A stretch of 64,000 nucleotides of DNA from Acephala macrosclerotiorum (lineage: Eukaryota > Ascomycota > Leotiomycetes > Helotiales > Mollisiaceae): NCBI GenBank assembly GCA_014904845.1, contig MU119390.1, positions 6,182 through 70,181 on the forward strand, written 5' to 3'. Each line of letters opens with the position of its first letter. Positions within the stretch are counted from its first letter, which is position 1. Shown here piece after piece: positions 1-11,180 of the stretch. The position numbers and the translations under genes were made by a program. The notes under the pieces were generated by a model that had not been told where the DNA came from, searched no databases, and saw only the letters and a list, made by a program, of their open reading frames with translations.

Positions 1-440
1 AAAACAAAGCGAGCGTAGAATCGCAATATTCTTTGGAGATCTAATAATCTCCTTTAACACAAGCAAAAGCTATTCTCTCTCACGTTCAATTGAACTAATA
101 GATTGCGTACAATCTGGACTTTTTTGTTCGATCGATTTTATTCAATTGTTGCCTCTTCGTAAGTAACCTTGCTGCTCTGTAATCGAACGAGTTCAACCAC
201 TGATTAGTATTAGAACGTTCGAGAACAAATCACGAAATACTAAAATCTTAGTCTGGTGTCAATAATTCAATTCTATTTGCCTCTTCTCAGAAAAGGCATC
301 TTTCTACCTATATAATTAAACAGAGTGGACGTAAGATTAAAGAGTGGACGCTAGGGCAACTATTGCCAAGGGCAATAGAGATCATAGCTAAGATCATCTA
401 GCCGATCGCCTAAGCGATCACATGATTGAACCGACAATAA
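1..440 (-). repeat. LTR-like retroelement fragment, little mutated
   Basis: This segment has near-normal base composition, unlike the AT-rich DNA that follows. Read on the minus strand from about 440 it begins TGTCGGTTCAATCATG, the TG start expected of an LTR. It contains short repeats such as two copies of AGAGTGGACG and the palindrome-like CGATCGCCTAAGCGATC. About 205-440 matches about 62440-62670 in the same orientation, where the other copy is heavily C-to-T and G-to-A mutated. The left end lies outside the window, so it cannot be said whether this is a solo LTR or the end of a longer element. The LTR call is inferred from the termini and the repetition. Confidence 0.5.
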
Positions 441-1130
441 TATTAGCGATTTATTAATAACGCGTATTATATAATAATTATATATTTAAATTTTTAATAT
501 TTAATTAAAAAAATCGATTATTAATTAATAATTAATTAATAAATAAATTCCGATTTATAAAAATATTAAAATTCTCGATTTTTAATAATTATAAATAATT
601 ATATACAATTTTTATATATTTATATTTAATTAATTAAATCGCTTAGTTTTTAAATACTTTTTTATTTAAATTTTTAATATCGAGTAATATATTTACTCGT
701 ATATTAAATCGATATTTTTACGTACGTAAAATTTATTTAAATCGATCGATTTTACGATTAAATTTTAAATAATATTAATATTTTCAATTTTTATTTTTAT
801 TAATTATTTTAATATTTTTAATAATTAATCGAATAAAATATAATCGTTAATTTATATATAAATTTTAATAAAAAATATTAAAACTTTCGTAATTTTTAAT
901 TTTATAATTTAATATTTTAATATATATTTAATAAATTTATTTAAAAACTTTATAATAAATTAAATAAATTAAATATTAAATATTTAAATATTTAATTTTA
1001 AATTAATATTATTAATATTAAATTAAAATAATCAATAGTATTAATAATCGATTATATTATTAGCGTATATATTTTTTGATAAAATAATTAATATAAATTT
1101 TTTTTTAATATAATAAATAATATAATTAAA
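440..1130. repeat. RIP-decayed repeat; inverted copy at about 50760-51525
   Basis: This is extremely AT-rich DNA with most remaining cytosines in CpG. The stretch TTATTAATAACGCGTATTAT and several hundred following bases align, with indels, to the reverse complement of about 51525-50760. Shared landmarks include ATCGATCGATTTTACG and a TTAATTTATATATAA block. TpA is very frequent while CpA and TpG are scarce, the known footprint of repeat-induced point mutation (RIP). No coding content survives. From about 1130 to 1400 the DNA is still AT-rich but I could not align it to anything. Confidence 0.7.
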
Positions 1131-1563
1131 AATTTAATAATAATTTTTATTTTAAATTTTAAAAATTTAAAAAAAAAAAAATTTTAATGAACTTTTTTAT
1201 TATTTGATTAATAATTTTAAATTTAAATTTAATTTATTTTAAAAATAATAAAATTAATTTAAAAAATTTATATTATATTTTAAAAAAAATTTTTATTAAT
1301 TTTTTTTTATTATATTAGTTTATAAATAGTTTTAATTTTCTAAGAATTAATAAAAAATGATTACGTATAAATAAAAAGCAGCTCGTTATTAATTTTTAGT
1401 AGTATTCCCCGCAAAAAATAATAGTTCACTATTTAATTTTCGCTAAACGACACATTCCAGGAATATTATTGTATTTACTAGCGCACCAAGAAACCGTTGC
1501 CTCATACTCCACCAATGCTCGACATTCGTCTTCACCCACGCAACAGCTCGTGAATCACTCAAC

Positions 1564-3273
1564 ATGGCTCCTTCAGCTGTCGATGGTGGTGGAATGACAT
1601 CCTTGGAGGAAATCAAGGCGCCTCAGGGCGTGGTGCTACCTCCACGAGAAATCAAAGGTGCCCTTCTCACGTCCAGCTCCAAGACCTCTGCTAATCTATC
1701 ACAGCAATCCTCGAAAAGACAGCAGGTTACGTAGCGCGAAATGGCTTCGTATTCGAAGGTATTCACACAATGTCCCAAGGAAAGAGGGCAATTGAACTAA
1801 CAATCATAGACCGCATTCGAGAGAAAGAAAAGACCAACCCCAAATTCTCCTTCCTCAGCCCAAACGATGCCTACAATGCCTATTACCAATGGCGACTCAG
1901 CGAAATTCGAGCTGGTCGAGGAACTGCCGTTGCAGCAGGACGAGCAGAAGAAGTTGAAGCCGAAGCTACGAAACCTCAAGGACCGCCTGAGCCTCCCGAG
2001 TTCCACTTCTCTGCACGAATGCCCAATATCAGCGCGCAGGATCTGGAAGTTGTGCGTTTAACAGCGCTGTTTGTGGCGAAGAATGGGAGGCAGTTTATGA
2101 CTACGTTGTCGCAGAGAGAAACAGGGAATTATCAATTTGATTTCTTGAGACCGAATCATACGCTGCATAGTTTCTTTCAGAGATTGATTGATCAGTATAC
2201 GGCGTTGTTGAGGGCAGGTGGTATGGATGGCGAGGGTGGGAAGATACAGCAGGAGAGGATTAGGGAGTTGCAGGCTAATGTTGCAGATAAGTTCCATGTT
2301 TTGGGACGGGCGAAGCAGAGGGCAGAGTGGTTCAAGTTCCAGGATGAGCAGAAGCAGAAGAAGGAAGAAGAGGCGGAGAAGGAGAGGATGACGTATCAGC
2401 AGATTGACTGGCATGACTTTGTCGTTGTCGAGACTGTTGTCTTTACGGAAGCAGACGACCAGGCAAATCTCCCACCACCAACGTCACTCTCCGAACTGCA
2501 ATTCGCTTCTCTTGACCAAAAGGCCATGATGTCGGTCAACAATCACAACCTGCGTATCGAGGAGGCGATGCCAGAGTTCGACGACTATTCCAACAATTAC
2601 CCACAACAACCGATGCAGATGGCCCCCCCTCCAATCCCACAATCAGCATACCAACCACAATATCAAGATACCCGTATGAGAAACACCGACGAGGAAGACG
2701 AAGAGGAGCAACGTATTAGAGAGCGAACAGAGGCTAGACAGCGTGCTCAACAGGCACAAGCCGAAGCCAAGGGTGTCGCTGCACCAATGAAGATCAAGGA
2801 GAACTATGTTCCGAGAGCAGCTGCAAGAGCGGCTCAGAGACAAAACATGGTCCTGTGTCCAAACTGTAGGCAGCAAATGCCTGCGAGTGAGCTCGAGGAG
2901 CATATGAGAAGTAAGTATCCCCAACTCACCTTTACCAAAATAGCAACCAACACTCCTTCCAGTCGAACTCCTTGACCCCAGATGGAAAGAACAAAAAGCC
3001 AAAGCCGACTCCCGCTACGCAACAACCAACCTCTCAACCCAAGACGTAGCCAACAATCTCAAACGTCTCGCCAGTCAACGTTCCGATCTCTTCGACGGTG
3101 TTACAGGCCAACCAATCTCAGAAGAGGAAGCAGCGAGACGAAAGAAGGCGGCTAGTAGTTATGATGGGCAGCCTTTGGAGAAGGGGGATAAAAGGCTGGA
3201 TATGATGCAGAATGTTAATGTGGAGGAGCAGATTAGGGCTATTCATCAGAAGTTTGGTGGGGAGAAGAAATGA
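1564..3273 (+). CDS. Splicing factor SF3A1 / Prp21 (SURP-domain protein)
   Basis: This is the SF3a large subunit of the U2 snRNP, a nuclear protein needed for prespliceosome assembly. I place introns at 1658-1704, 1759-1809 and 2911-2962, giving 519 residues. Two SURP modules are visible. The first, about residues 32-79, includes KTAGYVARNG, FSFLSPNDAYNAYYQWRL and the exon-2 join FVFEDRIREKEK. The second, about 128-178, includes LFVAKNGRQF and FDFLRPNHTLHSFF. A charged Glu/Lys helix, the Prp21-like middle and a CPNCRQQMP...EEHMRIELLDPRW segment follow. The C-terminal ubiquitin-like domain of animal SF3A1 is not visible; I believe fungal homologues often lack it. All three introns split conserved motifs and restore them exactly, so the start at MAPSAVDGGG is well supported. 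Confidence 0.93.
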
Positions 3274-4531
3274 GGATCTCAATTGCATAGATTGGTGGGA
3301 TGGCGTTTTAGGTGGGTATGTATGATATAGGATTCTTTATTGCTCCTTAGGCGAGGCATCTGGAGTATACAATACCTTGACGTGGTATTCGAAGGCATGA
3401 ATGTATCATTGAACTTCGGCCGTTTTTAGGCTATCTTGTGCTAGAGAAGAGGCTGCTCGCGTCCTTCTCCTTGCTCATTTAGCTAAGTACAGCACCACCA
3501 GTCCGAAATATTCTTTTCTGACCAGTATTTCCTTTTCCAGCTCAATTTCTTCTTAAATACATTCACGTGTGTAATCTTGATCTTAATCTCCAACCTAGCA
3601 TTATGATTCGTGGAGATATCCTCCAAAATCATCCGGCATCAATTCGACTGCACAGCTTGTCTTCTTCTTGGCCATAGGCCAAGTGGTACCTTCAGACCAA
3701 AAACCGAGCAGGATGAGGACTTGGATGCGTTCTAGAGATGGAATGAAACTAGAAGCTTATCCCGCTTGTGATATCAGATCTGTATGATCCGCTCTTCAAG
3801 GATGACGACGCAGAAGAATGTCACCCTCTCTTCTGGAAGGCCAAAGAGCATCTTCTTATCCATTCACGACGCCACGTTCCCCCTCAATAATGCCAATCAG
3901 ACGAGAAACCTGCATGAACAACGTGCAAACGGTGCACCAGCAAGCCCACCCCACAAAACGCCGAGAGATCCCTGTCGCTGTCCATCGACGCTTGCAGAAA
4001 GCTTGTACAGTACAACCGCATCGCATGCTCGCCCTGTTCCTGACCACCAAATCGAGCACGAGCAATCAGAACCGAAATGCGATGTATGAATCTCGCCTCG
4101 GCTTACGGCTTGTCAGGGGTACGAAGTACAGGGTCTTTTAATTGTTACGCGAGAGCAGATAAGTCCAAATTCCGTCGAAAACCCGAGTGGTCTGCCCAAT
4201 CACCTGTCCAGAATATCTCTTTCGTACTTCATATTTCGCGAGGTCTCCCGGAGCTAGACTCGGGATGTTGTCTTGGTTAGGGAAGATCTACGATCTATAG
4301 AGTGTGACATATAAGAGAGCATGGACGCGGTGCGCGAGATGGGAAGGTGGCTCCGCTGGGATATGGGTGCGCGAGATGGAGTGACGAATGTTAAGCCTTG
4401 GTTGTCGGCGTGGGTTAGATGGGGTTTTGATGGTTAAGTATTGATGTTTCCCATGATGTTGAAGGGAGATCTAAGCTTCAGTGAGTTGTGAATTGAATCT
4501 CGCCTCTTAGAGCCTCCACTCGTTGTCAACT
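3274..4531. other. Intergenic region between SF3A1 and sphingomyelinase genes
   Basis: The first few hundred bases are presumably the SF3A1 3' UTR and the last few hundred the promoter and 5' UTR of the next gene. Open frames of about 100 codons overlap on both strands around 3784-4141 but show no family motifs, no shared codon pattern and no convincing splice context. I see no RNA gene or repeat. Confidence 0.5.
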
Positions 4532-6944
4532 ATGAAGCTCTCTTCTGTCTTCGCTCCTTTGTTGCTGGCTTTGCCGACCCTCACCTCCGTTCTTGCTATT
4601 TCGGAAACGACGAATGAGGCTTTGTCTGCGTTCGGCAAGCGCTCGACTATCTCTGACATTTTGACTGACATTGAGGACGCTGCGAGTTGTACCGCGTGTG
4701 AGGCTTTACTGGTTGTGTTGAAGGTTTTGGCGCATACTGGGAATGACAACTTCGTGGACGTGATCACAGAGATCTGTATCCTTGCCGTAAGTACTTACTT
4801 TCACTAGCTTGGATAGAGCTCGTTAACAGATTTGGAAAACAGGGCGTAGAAGACTCCGATGTTTGGTTAGTTGCGCATGCTTGTGCGGTCTCTTCTTCAA
4901 ACTGACCAGATATAGCACAGGAGCAATTGCTCTTGAAGGCCCAATCCTTGCTCACGATCTTCGTGTCATGACGATTGGCACTCGAACATCTGAGCTCTTC
5001 TGTTTGACTGTCTTCGGACTCTGCCAATGGCCAGATATCGAGGCTTACACGGTCTCAATGACGGACAAGCCAGACACCACTCGTCCTGCGCCAAGTGGAG
5101 AAAGTCCAATTCAAGTTGTCCATATTTCGGATATCCATGTTGATTTGAGCTATGAGACTGGTGCTAGCTACAACTGCACCAAGAACATCTGCTGCAGACC
5201 TTACACGGCTGATGACGAGCCTGGAGTTACTGACTACCCTGCTGGAGAATATGTGAGTATTTTATTCACAGGTGGAAGATCTACGTTAACGGAAACAATA
5301 GGGAAATGTCGCTTGTGACTCGCCGGTAACCTTGGAGGAGAGTATGTACTCAGCAATTGAGACGTTGGTTCCCAACAAGAGCTTCACGTGAGTATTCACA
5401 GCCGATGGTCGCGAGACAAAGCTGACGAGAAGCAGCATCTTTACCGGGGACGTTGTCGAGGGCGCTGTCTGGCTTGTTACAGGTCAGTGAAATCGATTAG
5501 ACCATCAGAGAAGAGACTAATATTTAACAGATACTGAGGTGACCAATGATCTCAGCGATGCGTATACCAGGATGCAGAGCATTGGCCAGACTTATGCGGT
5601 CGTTGGAAACCACGACACCAGCCCAGTCAACTCTTTCCCTCCAGCAGCAGTAGACACAACGATCTCTTCCCAATGGGCTTACGATGCCATGTCTTCAGAT
5701 TGGTCGACTTGGATCGGAGCTACTGTCGCCGCAGAAGCTGATGCTAATTATGGTTCATACTCTACCCTGACTTCGGAAGGGCTAAGAATTATTAGCGTCA
5801 ACACAAATTTCTGGTACAAGGTAAGAAGAGTTAGGAAGGATAATGTTGGGGAAAGTAGCTGACTTGTGACCAGCAAAACTTCTGGTTGTATGAAGCAACA
5901 ATGGAGCGAGATCCTTCCGGACAACTTGCTTGGCTTGTGACCGAGCTAGAGACTGCCGAGAGCGCTGGAGAGCGAGTTTGGTTGATGGGCCACATGCCTC
6001 TAGGTGAGATATCTCTTGCTATGCATTTCTTTCGAGTCCTGATTCACGTACTGACTCGGGTCTCCTGCTAGGCTCCTCGGATGCATTCCACGATCAATCT
6101 GAATATTTCGGTAAGCTCTCATCCCCTGAGATCGTCACTCAACTAATCCTTCCAGATCAAATCATCCAGCGTTTCGATGCCACCATCTCTGCTGTCTTCT
6201 ATGGCCACACCCACAAGGACGAGTTCGAGATCGCCTATTCTACCCCTGCTGCTCCCACTGCAGCGACTGCAAACATGGTCTCTTATATCGCCCCTGCGTT
6301 GACCCCAACGTCAGGCAACCCAACCTTCAGAGTGTACTCCGTCGATCCGGTAACTTTCGGCATCCTCGACTACACTGTGTACTACACCAATATTTCTTCT
6401 CCAACTTACCAATCCGGACCAGTGTGGGAGAAGTTGTATAGTGTCAAGGAGGCATACGGGAGCCTTCTCACCCCTCCCGTCACCGACTCCGCGGTCGAGC
6501 TGACTCCTGAGTTCTGGCATAACTTGACTGTGCTTTTCGAAGATGATGACACCGTGTACCAAGAATGGTACGCCCGCCGAACTAGGGACTATAGCTACGC
6601 AACTTGCACCGGTGACTGCAAGACTACATCAATCTGCGAGCTGAGAGCTAGTCAGAGTCAGTACAACTGGTAAGTTGTTCCTTTCAATTTGAATGAAAGC
6701 TTTCCTGACGAAATGTAGTGGAACGGTGAGCGTAGGAATTAACTTCAAGCGCGATGCTTCTACTACTGCGAACGCTCATAGCGAGTGTGAAGGCTCAGCC
6801 ATAATTCCGATCATGACTTCGTTCACCGGAACGGGTATTGCTGCTTTCCAGAGCGCGTTGGTGATAACGATGGGGGAGTCTTTCTTGAGCACTTTGATTC
6901 CGAGTAATTATACGGTGGCGGGATGGAACTCGACGACGTCTTAA
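4532..6944 (+). CDS. Secreted acid sphingomyelinase-like phosphodiesterase
   Basis: This is a calcineurin-like metallophosphoesterase of the acid sphingomyelinase (ASM/SMPD) family. Family members hydrolyse sphingomyelin or related phosphodiesters outside the cell or in the vacuole. Ten exons give 648 residues; introns are 4787-4842, 4866-4915, 5253-5301, 5388-5435, 5483-5530, 5821-5873, 6004-6071, 6111-6155 and 6670-6718, and every join keeps frame. A signal peptide covers about residues 1-22 (MKLSSVFAPLLLALPTLTSV). A Cys-rich saposin-B-like region spans about 50-130. Metal-site motifs appear in order: SDIHVD (about 164-169), GDVVEG (about 238), GNHD (276-279), MGHM (about 384-387) and GHTH (419-422). 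NXS/T glycosylation sites are common near the C-terminus. No GPI-anchor tail is obvious. Substrate is inferred from the family. Confidence 0.92.
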
Positions 6945-7242
6945 TGTGTAAAGAACAAGTAATTTTGCAATGAGTGTAATGAATAATAATGTTCGGCATG
7001 GAGAATGAAGGCAACCCCAGAGAGGAAGGCCTGAAAGGATGATCGGAAGCTGTGTCCCTTTCCATTTCGAGAAACGTTGCTGCCCTTCTGGAGTATCCCA
7101 GCGGGGATCGACCCGATTCTGGGCGTGAAAGGAAGCAAGTAAGTCTTGGAGTTTCGTCGCTCATTTGAGAAGTGGAAGAGGAGTAGGTCCGGATTTGGAC
7201 TAGCCTAGACCACCTGCTCCATTTCTCTCTTCCCTGGAGACT

Positions 7243-7284
7243 TTCATCTCACCCAGTTCATCTCACCCAGTTCATCTCACCTCG
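7243..7284. repeat. 14-bp tandem repeat, three copies
   Basis: The unit TTCATCTCACCCAG occurs twice exactly (7243-7256, 7257-7270) and a third time with two changes (7271-7284). It lies in an intergenic region. No function is implied by the sequence. Confidence 0.9.
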
Positions 7285-8269
7285 TCAAAATCTCGAGCAG
7301 ATATTAAGCTAAGTGTACACCTGGAGTTGGGTAGTACTCAGGTCTGAACCGTTTTCTTCCAGTTGTCGCAGGACACCGAGCTTTCAAGTCGTACAGAACA
7401 TTTGGGATTCCCGCTTTGAACCGCTTTGAACTGCTTTGCAGGATCCAGCCACCAGCGCAATAGTGGGGGACAAGAACACAAACATCATTGAAATACCCTC
7501 AAAATGTCCCGGCAAGTGTCCGTTCCAGGGGACGCAATCAATTCCTTCAGGTGCCATGCTGTTCCTTTTCTCAAGCTGACATGATCAACTCCCACAGGCA
7601 TATGCACAGTGCTACAGCCGACAGCAACGGGAATGGGACTCCGCAGACTTCTGCACACCTTTCAGCATGCCACCTGGGATATAATATCGATTGCGATATC
7701 GAAACTCGAGAAGGATGCCATCCACTGCGAGCGGGAACGGCGGGAGTCGCCTCTTCCTCCTCCACAAAGATTCATTCCAGGCATGTCGCTCTTCCTCCAC
7801 AGCCTCCACACGATTTCACCCAAACGTGGGGCTCAGCCCTAGCCTTCCAATCACAACAACAGCGCAATGCGAGACGCATGTCTGAAGATACACAGTCCAC
7901 ACGCAATAATCGTGCCGTCGAATTAGGATCCATCACGATCCTTCGCGTGCGTCGTGCTGCAGACGCTGGGCAGATGCTCATTCGCCCACAATCACACGTT
8001 GCAGCTACTCGGTCTGCGAAAACAGCCTAGCTCAGCAGTAATCGGCATATCGACAGGGCTACTCGGTCAGGCTTTTTACCAATAGCGCACACAGAACCCC
8101 TCACTGAGCTGATGCTTGAGGCTCTGCGGCAATGTATTGCCAACACCACGATTCTGCGACGAATCCCCACGAACTTCCTTTCTTACAGAAGTAGGCGAGG
8201 AGATCTTAAATTCCTTGTCCGTGGCAAACGCTCTGATCAGCATGCCTCGCGATCGTCAATCTTATAAAA

Positions 8270-8278
8270 ATGAATTAG
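8270..8278 (+). promoter_or_regulatory. Minimal upstream ORF before the Zn2Cys6-like regulator
   Basis: ATG AAT TAG at 8270-8278 ends one base before the ATG at 8280. If the mRNA starts upstream, for example below the TTATAAAA box near 8262, ribosomes would meet this two-codon ORF first. It would reduce or redirect initiation at 8280, 8283 or 8292. It matters only if the true start is that far upstream. Confidence 0.35.
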
Positions 8279-8279
8279 C

Positions 8280-11180
8280 ATGATGGAAACTATGGTCTCT
8301 CAGGCGCGGGCGGAGCTGGCGCTGCCCAGAAGGGCGAGGGAGGGGAGGAGGGAATCGAAGGTGGCATACCGCAACTACACGGGATATGCTCGAAACGTAC
8401 CAGTCTATTCGTCGTCTCCTGAGGTATCCTTTTCGCAACAGAATAACCAGCTTCATCTTCAGACTTCAGCAGGACCACTTCAAACTCATGATCTGATGGG
8501 CGGTTATTTCGACGTCCACCGCCCTTCCGCCGGAAATTCAAATTTCAGCCCGATCATCCATCAAAACTTCCCGGACGACAGCTCATGGCTCTCTCTTTCG
8601 CCCACTTATACGTTAGCATCGAACTTCCCAACTTCTCCTCGGACTGGTGGTGGTAATGATGGCTACTCACCGCGCAGCGAGGGAATCCAAATATCTGATA
8701 ATGGACAAACAACCTCCTGGACTACACCGACTCCGAGGACAGGCCAGGGAAGCTCTGAGTTACAAGATATGTCTTTTTCAGAAAACCAACTGGGAAGCAG
8801 TCTTGAAAGCTTGAATAGCAGGATCTTTTCCAACCGTGACTCTGTTACATCGTCACTCTCGGATAGTTGGAACTTCCCTATCGTCGATTCCAATCTCGAC
8901 ACACCAATGAATACAAACCAATTGCGAGACCTTGCACTTCCGGGTATGCTCCTATTTCATAGTCCTAGCATTCGAGCGGACGTACCTTCTATTGCCTTAA
9001 GATGAGAGTCAAACAAGGCTGGAAAAGGTACTTCCTTCATATTCTATCATGGTGCTAACGACCGGTGATCAGACGAGTTCTTTCAAATCCAGACAGGACA
9101 ACTACTCGACCCTTCTTCTTCTAGTTCGTTCAATCCAGTATCGCCACTCTTCCCCCTGGAAAATTCATTTGATATCCCAGACTGGTACTCGCAAGTCTAC
9201 CCGACAGGAGAATTTCAGACCGAATCATCCGACTCAACTATCACGGCCTCGCAAGATCTCCAGAGCCCTATAACACTGGCTGGTGGTTCCATGATGCCAA
9301 CCGACCCATGGGCTTCACAAGGCATTTCAATCAGTAACTACCAGCTGGACGCCAATGCAGGGATTGTTGCCTTTGAGCCGCCACGTGGTGCTCCGTATGA
9401 AACTCATATAGCGAGAGAGGATTACCTTGACACTGGCCAGTTCTTCAATCTTCAACAAGCCCCCAGTCCGACTGGTGAAAGCGACAGTGATGGCTGGCGT
9501 ATTGTCTCATATCCCAACAGCAATTATACTCCATCCCACGGTTCTCGAACTTCTCCTGAGCCAGGAGTCTCACCACCTGCCCATCCATCTTCACCACTTC
9601 AGTCGCAAGTGGTCAGCTTACGGCAAAGTCTACCCAAGTCGAAAATCAAATCTCCATCACCACCGCGCCATGAGGAGCCGCACTCCCACATATTCAGCAC
9701 CTTGTCGGGTATTTCGAAGCAAAAGCTTCCTCGAGGCCGCCAGCGAGGGCTCACCGCCAAAGAGAAGAAAGAAGCTCGAGATGTACGGGAAGCCAAAGCA
9801 TGTTGGGCTTGCCACATTTCCAAAACCAAATGTTCGCCCTGCTCTCCTGGAAAACCATGCGAACAGTGCGCGAGGCTTGCCGGCAAGAGAAGGTTCTGTC
9901 TTTTCTCTTGCTTTAATGATCCACTTGAAACATTATTTACATTCTTGGTGCCCGACTATCTCATGGGTCACTTCACTAAAGCGAATGTGGAGCAGTTCGT
10001 GGCTAGCAATGCATCAAGCTGGGGCACTCAGTACTTTCTTATTCGGATGGACTGGGGCTACCGCAAGTTCCTGACAGCAGAAGTAGTTGCACTTGCTTTG
10101 CGCAGCAACTCCGAGATGGGATTTCAGCACCAGACCGTGCAGCAGGAGGGCTCGCGACCAGCACTTGTCCGAAAACAGAGCCCACCGCTCGGCATCCCTC
10201 TTGCTGCGATGGACGACATGCAAGATGTCTACTCGCGATACATCCAGGACATTGTGCAAAGTGATCTTGCAGAATATGTACCAGTCGCATACCCCGACCA
10301 AGAGACGGAGTTCGCAGAACGTCTTCTTGGTGTCATTGGCAGCTTTTACGATGCCGGCCATCAGATGGACAATGAAGTATGCCATCCATGCCTTTAAGAC
10401 CGCCGTCACTGACAATATCCAGTCTGAACTACTCCGTCGAGCACTTGAGATGCACGTAACTTCCGTTATCCTCGAACGAAGCCTGATCCTCGATGCCGAC
10501 TCCTTGCACCAGGTCCAAGACCACCTGCACCAACAATATCCAGAGCGGTCAGCTCCAAGATGCGCCCAACGGCAGATCAAATTGGCATTCTTCTTACTTC
10601 AACAACGACGAATAATGAGGGTGCTGAAGGATTGGGGAAACATGATGTGGGCCACAAATCCAAGCATGAGCAAAGACAAAGAATGGGCACTTGCCTTCAG
10701 CGTATTCGTCACTTTAATCCTCGTCATGGATAAGACTCTTGGTGCCGCATACTATTTCTGCGAGGGCCGAATAAAGCACCACGGCCACCAAGCTGGACCA
10801 GAACGGGCTGAGTTCCAGAAGCTCGTACGATTGACCCAGAAAGAGCTATTTGACAGGTGCAAGGAGATTTTCCATTGGAAGTTCAAGACTCGAAAGGGCG
10901 GAAAGGAGGCCTGCAATCCAATTCGAGATGGGGCCGAGGCCTTCCAAGGCAAGTCCAAGACGGTCGACCCGGATGTGGTGCGCTTCGTCAGAGACCTACA
11001 GAATGTGGTTGGAGAGTTTGGTATGATTGCTTATTTCCTGTGATTGCTTTTTTTCGATGCTGACATCATGCAGAACAGGACGTACGATCTCATCGGTCCT
11101 CGAGGCAAGACATTGATTCGGAATACACGGATGCGGGCCGGTTGGCGCTGATATTTCTTGATGATTTCCTTGGTCGTTAA
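8280..11180 (+). CDS. Zn2Cys6-like fungal transcriptional regulator
   Basis: The protein is a probable nuclear DNA-binding regulator. Introns at 8944-9072, 10377-10422 and 11021-11073 give 890 residues from 8280. The N-terminal half is low-complexity Ser/Pro/Thr/Gln-rich, typical of activation regions. A basic stretch (RGRQRGLTAKEKKEARD) precedes a cysteine cluster: CWACHISKTKC, then CSPGKPCEQC, then RRFCLFSC. The first half fits the C-x2-C-x6-C pattern of Gal4-type binuclear clusters, while the spacing after the third Cys is looser. The rest is a long mostly helical region without a domain I can name. The start is uncertain: 8280, 8292 or 8496 (MGGYFDV) are all open, and the first 70 residues look less protein-like. 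Target genes cannot be inferred from the neighbours. Confidence 0.8.

Larger units (their letters stand above)
6945..8279. other. Intergenic region with a short tandem repeat
   Basis: No convincing gene is present. A 180-codon open frame at 7488-8030 overlaps several frames on the other strand and has no recognisable domain or spliced partner. A 14-bp tandem repeat lies at 7243-7284. The right end, with a TTATAAAA box near 8262, is probably the promoter of the downstream regulator gene. Confidence 0.45.

Noticed and set aside
3784..4141. Overlapping open frames of about 100 codons
   Set aside because: Open in two plus-strand frames and one minus-strand frame at once, with no protein-like pattern.
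7488..8030. 180-codon open frame on the plus strand
   Set aside because: Five other frames are open across the same interval, composition is Ser/His/Thr-rich without motifs, and no homologous family came to mind.
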